Positions 23,264 through 31,896 of a DNA stretch of 64,000 bases are shown piece by piece. The stretch is from an uncultured Eubacteriales bacterium. GTDB lineage: Bacteria > Bacillota > Clostridia > Oscillospirales > Acutalibacteraceae. The stretch is from positions 1 to 64,000 of the forward strand of contig CAKSWC010000007.1 of NCBI GenBank assembly GCA_934511365.1. The letters are read 5' to 3'. Each line of letters begins with the position of its first letter. The stretch's first letter is position 1. The position numbers and the translations under genes are program-made. Under the pieces are notes generated by a model, which was given only the letters and a program-made list of their open reading frames with translations, searched no databases and was not told the DNA's origin.

Positions 23264-23797
23264 TTATCTCTGATAGCATTCGATGTATCTGTCAATGCAG
23301 GAGGCAATAATTTTTTTTGCCTCTTCATTATCGCAGATTTCCGAAACGGTTGTTGTGTGGTCGTGCTCAAGGGTTTTGTAAACCTCAAAGAAATGCTTGA
23401 TTTCATCAAAGCGGTGCTGCGGAAGCTGAGACACGTCCTCATAGGTGTTGTAATTCGGATCGTTAATGGGAACGGCAATGATTTTTTCATCGCTCATTCC
23501 GCTGTCCGTCATCTTCAAAACACCGATGGGCTTGCATTCAACAATAGTCATGGGTCTTATCTGCTCGCTGCAAAGAACAAGAACGTCCAGCGGGTCGTTG
23601 TCGCTTGCATAAGTGCGCGGAATGAAGCCGTAGTTCGCCGGATAATGGGTGGAGGTGAAAAGAACGCGGTCAAGCTTGAGCATACCCGTCTCTTTGTCAA
23701 GCTCATATTTGTTTTTGTTGCCCTTTGAAATTTCAATAACGGCATAGAACTTATCGGGCTTGATCCTTTTCGGTGAAATGTCGTGCCATATATTCAT
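23264..23797 (-). CDS. ppa: Inorganic pyrophosphatase, family I
   Basis: 177-aa soluble enzyme hydrolysing pyrophosphate to phosphate, which drives biosynthetic reactions. Visible: NKYELDKETG, HYPANYGFIPRTY, the signature DNDPLDVLVL with three metal-binding Asp, and INDPNYNTY. Length is normal for the bacterial type. ATG at 23797 follows AAGGAGAC. It is 30 nt upstream of the SDR start in the same direction, so the two may be cotranscribed. Confidence 0.95.
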   Translation of the reverse strand: MNIWHDISPKRIKPDKFYAVIEISKGNKNKYELDKETGMLKLDRVLFTSTHYPANYGFIPRTYASDNDPLDVLVLCSEQIRPMTIVECKPIGVLKMTDSGMSDEKIIAVPINDPNYNTYEDVSQLPQHRFDEIKHFFEVYKTLEHDHTTTVSEICDNEEAKKIIASCIDRYIECYQR

Positions 23798-23908
23798 TTT
23801 ATCGTCTCCTTGATATTATTCGTTTTATATTGTAGCAGAAAGGAAGGCAAAACGCAAATATTTTTTCACTTTGTTTTTGCATTCGGACGTTTTATGGGAG
23901 CGGTTTTA

Positions 23909-23937
23909 TTGACTTTAGCGTGGTAACGTGTTAAAAT
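23909..23937 (+). promoter_or_regulatory. Promoter of the GPH transporter gene
   Basis: TTGACT (23909-23914), 17 bp, TAAAAT (23932-23937), 57 nt before the ATG. Confidence 0.7.
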
Positions 23938-23993
23938 TGATGGAAAACAGACCAAAAGACGGCTCAGAGAGAATTCTTCCGGGAGGACAGCGT

Positions 23994-25721
23994 ATGGAAA
24001 AAAGGAACACGCAGGAAAAAATCCCGTTCGGCGAACGGGTCAAAAAAGCAATCGGCGTTAAAGGTGACTTCAAAACCGCGATTCTGCCGATGATTAATTA
24101 CAGCTGGGCGAATATGTATCTTGCCGGCGCGGGATATATAATCAGTATGTATTACATGGTTTTTTTGACCGATGTTGTTCATCTTTCGCTTGAACTTGCC
24201 GGCGTTTCAATTATGATTGCAACGCTTTGGGACGCGATAACCGACCCGATTATGGGTATTATTACAGACAGAACGCGTTCAAAAACCGGACGCCACCGCC
24301 GCTATCTAATGTGGGGACTTATTCCGATGGTAATTTCATATACAATGATGTGGAACGGTTTCGGTCTTGACGGAAAAGCCCACCCCGGCGCAACAATGGC
24401 ATATTTCACAATTACATATATGATTTATAAAACCGCATATACGGTCATTGGCGTTCCGCACACGGCAATGCTTCCGGAACTTGCGCCGGAATATGACCTT
24501 CGTACCCAGTATAACTCAATGGGTTACCTTTTCAATTCTGCGGGAATGGTTCCGTCGTTTGCAATTACCGTTATGATTCTCAGCATCTTCGGCTGCAACA
24601 ACGACATCAACTCAAACGCAAAGGCGCCGTTCCTTATCGTCGGTCTTGTTCTTTCGCTTCTTTATTGCATTGCGGTTTTCCTCACCTATCGTTCGGTAAG
24701 AGAGCCGTCTTCGCTTGATATGGTTAATCCGCCGCTCGATGTCAAAGGACTTATCAACGAATATGTTCAGGTTTTCCGCAACAAATCGTTCAGACAGTAT
24801 TTCTTTATGAGTGTTGCGTACCAGTTTTCAACCGGCTTTTATAACAACACAAAAGTTTATTACATCAAATATCTTGCAAACCAGTATTCGCTCTATGCCG
24901 TTCATAACGCAATCGCCGGTGCTGCGGAAGCCGCGGCCTTTCCGCTCAACTATGCGCTGACGATGAAGCATGGAAAGAAAAAGTGCGGAAGCATCGTTAC
25001 TCCGCTCATGGTTGCCGGCCTTGCAATCGGCCTTTTCATGCAGCCGGAGGGAAGCGGCGCTTCAAAGTTCCTTTGGATTGCTCTTATGATTCTCAGCATG
25101 GTTCTTTATCCCTTCGGAATGAGCGGCCTCGGCTTTGTTTCAACAAATGTTTTTCCGGATCTTACCGACGTTGACGAGGCAATCACCGGAAGGCGCAGAG
25201 AGGGAGTTCTTTCAACCTTCAACACCCTCATCAAAAAAAGTGTCGGCGGTGTTATGACCGCACTCGTTGGCTTTGCCCTCGGCGGTTTCGGTCTTGTTAC
25301 CGGAGACACCGTTACAGAATATGAAAAGGCAAACGGGTCGCTTTATCCCCAAACTTCAACCGCGGTTTTCGGCGTAAGAGTCTGCGTTGCGATTATTCCG
25401 ATTGTTGCGGCAATTATTGCGCTTTATCTTCTTCAGCGTTTCAAAATGACAAAGGGCGACCACACAATGATTCGCGCCGCCGTTGCAACAAAGCACAAAT
25501 ACGGAGCCGTTGCTCTGACAGACGAAGAGCTGACCGCTTTCAAAGAAATTTCCGGTCAGGATTTTGAAAACACATGGCTCGGACAAAACGATGGCTGCGC
25601 AGAGCCACACGGGCTTGAAAAAGACGAAAACGGCGAATATATTATTCTTCTTGAGCTTGAGGAAGAGCGCAAGGCTCTCATTGAAAAACAAAAGGCTCTT
25701 GAAGAAGAAAAAGTCCGCTGA
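23994..25721 (+). CDS. GPH-family (MFS) sugar/cation symporter
   Basis: 575-aa membrane protein with 12 hydrophobic segments. FLTDVVHLS, LWDAITDPIMGIITDRTRSK and GRHRRYLMWG are the hallmark loops of the glycoside-pentoside-hexuronide group. A hydrophilic tail of about 75 residues (EDENGEYIILLELEEERKAL) extends past the last helix, longer than usual and highly acidic at its end. ATG at 23994 is chosen for GGGAGG 7 nt upstream over earlier in-frame starts. It is followed by a membrane protein (25 nt) and a TetR gene, which may form one operon. Substrate unknown. Confidence 0.85.
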   Translation: MEKRNTQEKIPFGERVKKAIGVKGDFKTAILPMINYSWANMYLAGAGYIISMYYMVFLTDVVHLSLELAGVSIMIATLWDAITDPIMGIITDRTRSKTGRHRRYLMWGLIPMVISYTMMWNGFGLDGKAHPGATMAYFTITYMIYKTAYTVIGVPHTAMLPELAPEYDLRTQYNSMGYLFNSAGMVPSFAITVMILSIFGCNNDINSNAKAPFLIVGLVLSLLYCIAVFLTYRSVREPSSLDMVNPPLDVKGLINEYVQVFRNKSFRQYFFMSVAYQFSTGFYNNTKVYYIKYLANQYSLYAVHNAIAGAAEAAAFPLNYALTMKHGKKKCGSIVTPLMVAGLAIGLFMQPEGSGASKFLWIALMILSMVLYPFGMSGLGFVSTNVFPDLTDVDEAITGRRREGVLSTFNTLIKKSVGGVMTALVGFALGGFGLVTGDTVTEYEKANGSLYPQTSTAVFGVRVCVAIIPIVAAIIALYLLQRFKMTKGDHTMIRAAVATKHKYGAVALTDEELTAFKEISGQDFENTWLGQNDGCAEPHGLEKDENGEYIILLELEEERKALIEKQKALEEEKVR

Positions 25722-25746
25722 AAAATTATAAAAGGAGCGATACATT

Positions 25747-26250
25747 ATGGAAAAGAAAATTGACATTACACAAAAAGCACCTGAACAAAAGGAAAAGAAC
25801 TTTAAAAACGATTTTAAAAAGTTTTTGTTCTATCTTGTTCAGTGGACATGGGGACTTCCGGTCAACCTTGTTGGCGGAATTGTTTTTCTCATCTGCACAA
25901 AGGTTCTGAAAAGGAGATATCAAAAGTTCGGCTATGCAAGAATAACCTATCTCCCGTGGAATCAGGGCGGACTTTCGCTCGGCCTTTTCATCTTCATGCG
26001 CGAGCAGCACCCGAACCGTAAATGGACATATAACACCCGCATTCATGAATACGGCCACACATGGCAGTGTCTGCTGCTCGGCCCGCTATATTACCTTGTC
26101 ATTGCCCTCCCGTCCGCCGTTTGGTGCAACTTTTTTGAGGGCTACAGGAAAAAGAACAATGTTTCCTATTACAAGCTTTACTGCGAGGGCTGGGCGAACG
26201 CCTGGGGCCAGAAGTTTTCCGGAATGAAGATGACCGATTTGACAAAATAA
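25747..26250 (+). CDS. Membrane protein with HEYGH motif, unknown function
   Basis: 167 aa. Two or three hydrophobic segments (WGLPVNLVGGIVFLI, LLLGPLYYLVIALPSAV) flank the sequence RIHEYGHTWQ, which resembles the zinc site HExxH of metalloproteases. A glutamate as third ligand could be EGWANAWG near the C-terminus. I do not recognise the family; a membrane peptidase or a metal-binding fold that lost activity are both possible. AAAGGAG lies before the ATG and the gene lies between the GPH transporter and the TetR regulator. Confidence 0.55.
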   Translation: MEKKIDITQKAPEQKEKNFKNDFKKFLFYLVQWTWGLPVNLVGGIVFLICTKVLKRRYQKFGYARITYLPWNQGGLSLGLFIFMREQHPNRKWTYNTRIHEYGHTWQCLLLGPLYYLVIALPSAVWCNFFEGYRKKNNVSYYKLYCEGWANAWGQKFSGMKMTDLTK

Positions 26251-26287
26251 ACCCCTTTGTTCAGGCTCAAAACGGGAGGTGCGGCCA

Positions 26288-26854
26288 ATGTCAGTTTTAA
26301 CCAAGCAGGCAATTTTTGCTTCGTTTTTGAAGTTTTTGCAGGAAAAACCGCTTGATAAAATCACCGTCAAGGACATTGTTGACGACTGCGGCATCAACCG
26401 CAAAACTTTCTATTACTATTTCAGCGATATTTATGCAATGGCCGAGGAATTGTTCCGCGCAAGACTTGAGAACCTCAGAAAGGAATTTCCGCCCGGGGAA
26501 TACTCATGGAACGACATCATTGAAAAAACGAGCGAATATATGTATGAAAACAAAAAGGTTACTCTCCACGTTTTCCGCTCTGTCGGCTATAAAAAAATGC
26601 ATGACCTCATTTTTGAAACAAGCATGGAATACATCCTTCCCTTCATTGAAAAAACGGCAGACGGCCTGTCCGTCAGTGAATGCGACATGAGGCTCATTGC
26701 CGGTTACGCCTGCATAACGATTGCCGGAGTTATTACGCACTGGCTTTCCGGCGGAATGGAAACGATTCCGAAAGAGATGGTTGACCGCTTTTCAAAAATA
26801 CTCAGCGGAACGCTGCGCCTGAGTCTTGAAAACGCAGCAAAACTTGAAAACTAA
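26288..26854 (+). CDS. TetR-family transcriptional regulator
   Basis: 188 aa. N-terminal helix-turn-helix ITVKDIVDDCGINRKTFYYYF at about residues 27-47 (DhaS/AcrR-like), then a helical ligand-binding region of low similarity to known members. ATG at 26288 with GGAGG 8 nt upstream is preferred to a GTG three codons earlier. It lies 37 nt after the HEYGH protein gene, so it may regulate that operon or its own. Inducer not known. Confidence 0.8.
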   Translation: MSVLTKQAIFASFLKFLQEKPLDKITVKDIVDDCGINRKTFYYYFSDIYAMAEELFRARLENLRKEFPPGEYSWNDIIEKTSEYMYENKKVTLHVFRSVGYKKMHDLIFETSMEYILPFIEKTADGLSVSECDMRLIAGYACITIAGVITHWLSGGMETIPKEMVDRFSKILSGTLRLSLENAAKLEN

Positions 26855-26869
26855 TTAAAAGCCAAAACC

Positions 26870-26900
26870 GGAGCTGTTCAAAAGAGCAGCTCCTTCTTTT
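26870..26900 (+). terminator. Terminator after the TetR gene
   Basis: GGAGCTGTTC (26870-26879), loop AAAA, GAGCAGCTCC (26884-26893), then TTCTTTT. Confidence 0.8.
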
Positions 26901-27024
26901 CGGCCTTTTTCCGGTCAAATTCAAAAAAGTGTTACATTTTGTATCACTCAGACGGATTTGACCGTGTTTTTTTCTTTCAATTTGGGTTACCATAACTTAG
27001 GACAATATCAAAGGAGGCAACATA

Positions 27025-27561
27025 ATGGACATTATTCGCTTTGCAAAACGCTGCTATATCCTCACCTCGGCGTTTCTGATTGCGCTCGGAGCGGCGTTCC
27101 TTTTTTGGCCGCAGGAATCGCTTACGCTTCTCTGCCGCATTGTTGGAATTGTAATGCTTTTTGCCGGGGCGGCAAAACTCATCGGGTATTTTTCAAACGA
27201 TCCTTACAGAATCGCTTTCCAGTTCGATTTTGCAATGGGCGTTCTGACCTGCGCATTCGGCGCGGTGCTTTTGATTTTTCCGTCCGGCGTTGCAAAATAT
27301 CTCACCGTTATGATCGGCGTTTTTGTCATAATTGACGCACTGATTACGGTTCAGAACGCTATTGAGGCCTCAAGATTCGGAATCAGACGATGGTGGGTTA
27401 TCCTCATTGTTGGCCTTGCTACCCTTGCACTCGGCGTCTGCGCTCTGATAAGGCCGCTCGCCGGCGCAGCGTTTGTTACGCAGATCTGCGGCGCAGCGCT
27501 GCTTGTTGACGGAATTCAAAACATCATCGTCGGCGTTATGACGGTGCACAAAGGAAAATAA
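27025..27561 (+). CDS. DUF308 (HdeD-like) membrane protein
   Basis: 178 aa with six hydrophobic segments arranged as three pairs, each with a similar pattern (LIALGAAFLFWPQESLTLLC; LTCAFGAVLLIFPSGVAKYL; LATLALGVCALIRPLAGAAF). This triple repeat is the DUF308/HdeD layout. In enterobacteria HdeD is linked to acid resistance; no role is known for clostridial members. AAGGAGG lies 8 nt before the ATG and ftsH starts 15 nt after the stop, so it may be cotranscribed with ftsH. Confidence 0.8.
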   Translation: MDIIRFAKRCYILTSAFLIALGAAFLFWPQESLTLLCRIVGIVMLFAGAAKLIGYFSNDPYRIAFQFDFAMGVLTCAFGAVLLIFPSGVAKYLTVMIGVFVIIDALITVQNAIEASRFGIRRWWVILIVGLATLALGVCALIRPLAGAAFVTQICGAALLVDGIQNIIVGVMTVHKGK

Positions 27562-27576
27562 AAGGAGTGAAAAACT

Positions 27577-29394
27577 ATGAATGAAGTTAAAAAACCGAAA
27601 AAGCCGCTGTTATATTATTACGGCATTGTTCTTCTTGTCATTCTGCTTTTGAACGTCATCGTAATGCCTGCGATAAGGCAGCTTCAGATTAAAGAAGTTG
27701 ATTACGGAACATTCATGACAATGGTCAACGAAAAAGAGGTTGGAAAAGTTGAGGTTCAGGATAACCGCATTCTTTTCACCGATAAGGACGGAAAAAACAT
27801 CTATAAGACCGGAAAAATGGATGACCCCGGATTGACGGAAAGGCTTTATCTTTCCGGCGCTCAGTTCACTCAGGAGATTGTTGAGCAGATGTCTCCGATT
27901 CTGAGCTTCATTTTGACATGGGTGCTTCCGATTGCATTTTTCTTCATTGTCGGCCAGTTCCTTTCAAAAAAAATAACGGAAAAAATGACCGGCGGAAGCT
28001 CCTCAATGATGTTTAACCTCGGAAAAAGCAACGCAAAGGTCTATGTCAAATCCTCGGACGGAATCAAGTTCAGCGACGTTGCCGGAGAGGACGAGGCAAA
28101 GGAAAACCTTGCCGAAATTGTTGAATACCTCCACAATCCGCAAAAATACACCTCTATCGGCGCGTCAATGCCGAAAGGCGTTCTTCTTGTTGGCCCTCCG
28201 GGAACAGGTAAAACGATGCTTGCAAAGGCCGTTGCCGGCGAGGCAAACGTCCCGTTCTTTTCAATGTCCGGCTCGGAATTTGTTGAAATGTTTGTTGGAA
28301 TGGGCGCGTCAAAAGTGCGCGACCTTTTCAGTCAGGCAAAGGAAAAAGCGCCCTGCATTGTTTTCATTGACGAAATTGACGCCATTGGCCAAAAGAGAGA
28401 CGGACGGCTCGGCGGAAACGATGAACGCGAGCAGACCCTCAACCAGCTTTTGACGGAGATGGACGGCTTTTCCGGAAACAACGGAGTCATCATTCTTGCC
28501 GCAACGAACCGCCCGGAAACGCTTGATCCGGCGCTGACAAGGCCGGGAAGATTTGACCGCCGCGTTCCCGTTGAGCTTCCGGACCTCAAAGGCCGCGAGG
28601 CAATTTTAAGAGTTCACGCAAAAAAAATCCGCCTTGCCCCGGGCATTGACTTTGAGCACATTGCGCGCATGGCCTCCGGTGCTTCCGGCGCTCAGCTTGC
28701 AAATATAGTCAACGAAGCGGCGCTCAGAGCCGTCAGAGACAACCGGAGCGAGGCAACCCAGGCCGACCTTGAGGAAAGCATTGAGGTTGTCATTGCAGGC
28801 TATCAGAAAAAGAACGCCATTCTCACAGACGAGGAAAAGCGCATTGTTGCCTATCACGAAATCGGTCACGCCCTTGTTGCGGCCAAACAGACCGATTCCG
28901 CGCCGGTTCAAAAAATCACGATTATTCCGCGCACCTCGGGCGCTCTCGGCTACACAATGCAGGTTGAGGAGGGCGACCATTACCTGATGAGCAAAAAGGA
29001 ACTTGAAAACAAAATTGCAACCCTCACGGGCGGCAGAGCGGCTGAAGAGATTGCCTGCTCAACAGTCACAACGGGCGCATCAAACGATATTGAGCAGGCA
29101 ACAAAGCTTGCGCGCGCAATGATAACACGTTACGGAATGAGCGAAAACTTTGACATGGTTGCGCTTGAAACGGTCAACAATCAGTATCTCGGCGGCGACA
29201 CCTCGCTTTCCTGCTCCGCCCAAACGCAGACGCAGATTGACTCGCTTGTTGTTTCCCTTGTTAAAAAGCAGCACGAAAAAGCGGTTGAAATCCTCAAAGA
29301 AAACCGTTCAAAGCTTGATGAGCTCGCAATGCATCTTTACAGCAAAGAGACAATAACCGGCGAGGAGTTTATGGAAATACTGAACAGAGGATAA
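27577..29394 (+). CDS. ftsH: ATP-dependent zinc metalloprotease FtsH
   Basis: 605-aa membrane-anchored protease that removes misfolded or short-lived membrane and cytosolic proteins as a hexamer. Two N-terminal membrane helices (about 12-34 and 107-127) with a short external domain between, AAA+ module with Walker A GPPGTGKT (206-213), IVFIDEIDAI, second region of homology TNRPETLDPALTRPGRFDR, then the peptidase with zinc motif HEIGH (about 427). Length is normal. AAAGGAG lies before the ATG. A terminator follows at 29416. Confidence 0.97.
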   Translation: MNEVKKPKKPLLYYYGIVLLVILLLNVIVMPAIRQLQIKEVDYGTFMTMVNEKEVGKVEVQDNRILFTDKDGKNIYKTGKMDDPGLTERLYLSGAQFTQEIVEQMSPILSFILTWVLPIAFFFIVGQFLSKKITEKMTGGSSSMMFNLGKSNAKVYVKSSDGIKFSDVAGEDEAKENLAEIVEYLHNPQKYTSIGASMPKGVLLVGPPGTGKTMLAKAVAGEANVPFFSMSGSEFVEMFVGMGASKVRDLFSQAKEKAPCIVFIDEIDAIGQKRDGRLGGNDEREQTLNQLLTEMDGFSGNNGVIILAATNRPETLDPALTRPGRFDRRVPVELPDLKGREAILRVHAKKIRLAPGIDFEHIARMASGASGAQLANIVNEAALRAVRDNRSEATQADLEESIEVVIAGYQKKNAILTDEEKRIVAYHEIGHALVAAKQTDSAPVQKITIIPRTSGALGYTMQVEEGDHYLMSKKELENKIATLTGGRAAEEIACSTVTTGASNDIEQATKLARAMITRYGMSENFDMVALETVNNQYLGGDTSLSCSAQTQTQIDSLVVSLVKKQHEKAVEILKENRSKLDELAMHLYSKETITGEEFMEILNRG

Positions 29395-29415
29395 AAAACA
29401 AAAAAGGACAAAATT

Positions 29416-29441
29416 AAAGGGACTGCCGCGGCAGTCCCTTT
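29416..29441 (+). terminator. Terminator after ftsH
   Basis: AAAGGGACTGCC and GGCAGTCCCTTT form a perfect stem around GC, followed by TTTTGTTG. Confidence 0.9.
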
Positions 29442-29463
29442 TGTTGTTGTCGGTTAAATTTTC

Positions 29464-30753
29464 TCAGTGGTTCTCGGCATATGCCTTCTGAACGGCGTAA
29501 TATGCGGGCTTTTCCTTTCCGTTGAGGTCAACAAGACCCCAGCCGGTTTCAACCGGGCAGTCAGACTGGCCGCAGATATAGCAGGCATCGCTGTCCGAAT
29601 AACAATAGACAAAGGAGCCGCAAAGGAAGTCAAGGTTATAAAGGCGCTTGAACATATCCTCAAAGAACTTTCCCTGATCCTCCGGGTTGTGCTTATATTT
29701 TCTGAGCTGATATCCGCCCGGAAGCTCCCTGTAAAGATGGTTGGCAAGCTCGGTATCAAAAAGCTTATCGGCAAGCTCTTTCTCATCCTTATATTCAAGC
29801 GAGAGCATATGCTCCTTGAAGTCCTTCGGAAGATTGTTAATGAACGTCATGATATCTTTGCGCGCAGCCTCTTCGCTTTCAAAGCCGTAACCTTTGAGAA
29901 TTTCCTTTTTCTGCTCGTCAGTCTTGGCCTCGCCGTAGCCGATATAGCCAAACTCGCAGAGAATAATCGGCTTTCCGGTGTATGCCCAAAGCGAGCGGAG
30001 AATCAGATCCATAAAAACAAGGTCTTTCATAATGTTATCAAAACAACCGAGATAAACGTCCATGCCGACATAGTCGCAATACTGAAGATACGGCTTCATA
30101 TAGGTGCAAAGGTTATAAAGCTTTGTTCCGCCGCAGTTGAAGCCAACTATGATGTCCTTTTTAACGCTCATCATTGCCTCGGCCTGCATTCCGATGAAAT
30201 CCGCAGCTTCCTGAAGCGTCAGCGGAAGGGTGAAGTGCTCAATGCCCATTTCGTTCGTAATCTGGAACGCTGAAACAATGCCCTGAAGGTCAGTGGCATA
30301 AAACGCGGCAATGCGCTGAATTTCCGCCTTGTTCTTTTCATCGCGCGGGTCAAGACCGGCGTCAATGAAATCATCGGGATACGGAGTTATGCACATGACC
30401 TTGAAGCCCTGGTCGGCATAGGCCTTGGCTTTCGCTTTGTAATCGAGATAGCCTTTTGAAAGACTTCCGTCCTTTTCAAACGGGAGCGAACCGCAGTCAA
30501 AGCGAACCCACTGGATGTTTGCGTTTTTGATCTGCTCATAGTTTCCGTTCGGGTGGCAGACACCCTTGATGAAGCCGCCGGTTTTCTCCTTAACCGCCGC
30601 AACTTCATCGTTCGTCTGGCTGATGAAATATGATTTGACCGCGTTGAGCGCAACATATCTCAGGTTGTCGGAATCGACCTTCGTCATTGCCGTGTTCCAG
30701 AGCATTGTGAGCATTGTTACAAACGCCGTAAAAATTGAAACGATTGCCTTCAT
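29464..30753 (-). CDS. Secreted glycoside-hydrolase-like TIM-barrel protein
   Basis: 429 aa. An N-terminal hydrophobic stretch (IVSIFTAFVTMLTMLWN) looks like a signal peptide or anchor. The body has (beta/alpha)8 features of clan GH-A: ITNEMG with the presumed acid/base Glu168 and ILCEFGY with the presumed nucleophile Glu267, about 100 residues apart as expected. The pattern near the C-terminus (CYSDSDACYICGQSDCP, GWGLVDLNGKEKPAYYAV) also fits barrel glycosidases. Family number and substrate cannot be assigned. AAGGAG lies before the ATG. Two secreted phosphoesterase genes lie upstream in the same direction after a terminator. Confidence 0.65.
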   Translation of the reverse strand: MKAIVSIFTAFVTMLTMLWNTAMTKVDSDNLRYVALNAVKSYFISQTNDEVAAVKEKTGGFIKGVCHPNGNYEQIKNANIQWVRFDCGSLPFEKDGSLSKGYLDYKAKAKAYADQGFKVMCITPYPDDFIDAGLDPRDEKNKAEIQRIAAFYATDLQGIVSAFQITNEMGIEHFTLPLTLQEAADFIGMQAEAMMSVKKDIIVGFNCGGTKLYNLCTYMKPYLQYCDYVGMDVYLGCFDNIMKDLVFMDLILRSLWAYTGKPIILCEFGYIGYGEAKTDEQKKEILKGYGFESEEAARKDIMTFINNLPKDFKEHMLSLEYKDEKELADKLFDTELANHLYRELPGGYQLRKYKHNPEDQGKFFEDMFKRLYNLDFLCGSFVYCYSDSDACYICGQSDCPVETGWGLVDLNGKEKPAYYAVQKAYAENH

Positions 30754-30825
30754 TGTTTTTCTCCTTCAAAATCTGTTATGTGCTGTCCGTTATCCGTTGT
30801 CTGACGGGCGGCCTTCGGCCTGACT

Positions 30826-30853
30826 GAAAAAACAGCGGCCGGTTTCAGGCCGG
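30826..30853 (-). terminator. Terminator of the phosphoesterase pair
   Basis: Minus strand: CGGCC, loop TGAAACC, GGCCG (30852-30836), followed by CTGTTTTTT. Confidence 0.75.
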
Positions 30854-30878
30854 AGCCTCAGGCGAAATTTGCCCCGAA

Positions 30879-31880
30879 TCAGTGGAGCGTTACCGAGTAT
30901 TCATGGTTTCCGTACCACTTTCCGGAAAGATAGCTGCGCGGTCTGAAGAGAACCTCGTTTTCATAAACCTCCATCTGCATTCCGGTTCCCGGCCACGGTA
31001 CACCGTAACGGTTGAGCGAGCCGTAGGCGGGAAGGTTAACATAGAAAACCCCGTTCTTTTCCTCAACATTGTGGACGTCGAAATACTTGTGCAGCTCAGA
31101 GCTGTTGACGCCCGTGTGAACGTGGCCGCTGATATAGAAAACATTGTTGTCCGCATACTTTTCAAGCACGGCCTGAACCTTGTCGCTTGAATCGTTCATT
31201 GCGCCGTTTTCCCAAACTATCTGCTGGCCGTTGGTTCCATTAATCGGCCAATGGCAAACAACAAAAACGGGCTTTTTGCCGTCTTTGGCGGTTGCCTTTG
31301 AAAGCTCGGAGTCGAGCCATGAGATTTGGGAATCGGAGATTTCCGGCGTATCCCAGGAATCATCGGATTCATCGCTTATTGTGATAAAGGTGTAGCCGTT
31401 GATAACTCTGCTGAAGTAGATTTTATCAATGTCGGTTCCGAGATATTTGTTGTGAAGCTCAATAAAGTTTGCTCTTGCCTCAGCCTCCGTGAGGTTTGAA
31501 TCGGAGGAGTGGCCGATATCATGATTTCCGGTTGTGATGAACGCCGGGGTGTTGTCCGGCTTAACCTCGGTAACGGTTTTGAACATTGCGTCCATTGACT
31601 TTTTGTCGCCGTAATTGGTCAGGTCGCCGGAAATAACAACAGCGTCAATCGGAGTTTTAGACTTATTGAGGCTTGTTACGCCAATGCGCAGAGATGCCTG
31701 CAAAAACAGCTCGCGATAGTCAATATGAGTATCCGAAAGCAGGGTAACATTGAAAAGGACATCTTCGCTTTTTGCTTCAAACGGGGCGTTGTTTTTCGGG
31801 TCGTTGTAGCCTGAAAGAGCCATTGAAATCGCCGTAAGGACTGCAAGCACGGCGCTGAAAAAGGTTTTGATATACTTCAT
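30879..31880 (-). CDS. Secreted metallophosphoesterase 1
   Basis: 333 aa. Signal peptide FFSAVLAVLTAISMALSG, possibly a plain Sec type. Calcineurin-like phosphoesterase motifs in order: SDTHID, GDLTNYG, GNHD, VCHWPING and GHVHTG, supplying all dinuclear metal ligands. Such enzymes cleave phosphomonoesters or diesters outside the cell; the substrate is unknown. It lies 16 nt after the paralogue at 31897, with the same order of motifs, so the pair arose by duplication and is cotranscribed. AAAAGGAG lies before the ATG. Confidence 0.8.
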   Translation of the reverse strand: MKYIKTFFSAVLAVLTAISMALSGYNDPKNNAPFEAKSEDVLFNVTLLSDTHIDYRELFLQASLRIGVTSLNKSKTPIDAVVISGDLTNYGDKKSMDAMFKTVTEVKPDNTPAFITTGNHDIGHSSDSNLTEAEARANFIELHNKYLGTDIDKIYFSRVINGYTFITISDESDDSWDTPEISDSQISWLDSELSKATAKDGKKPVFVVCHWPINGTNGQQIVWENGAMNDSSDKVQAVLEKYADNNVFYISGHVHTGVNSSELHKYFDVHNVEEKNGVFYVNLPAYGSLNRYGVPWPGTGMQMEVYENEVLFRPRSYLSGKWYGNHEYSVTLH

Positions 31881-31896
31881 TTTTAATCCTCTCCTT

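Noticed and set aside
29467..30273. 268-codon plus-strand frame opposite the glycosidase gene
   Set aside because: Shadow of the minus-strand gene, which has a ribosome site, signal peptide and catalytic motifs.
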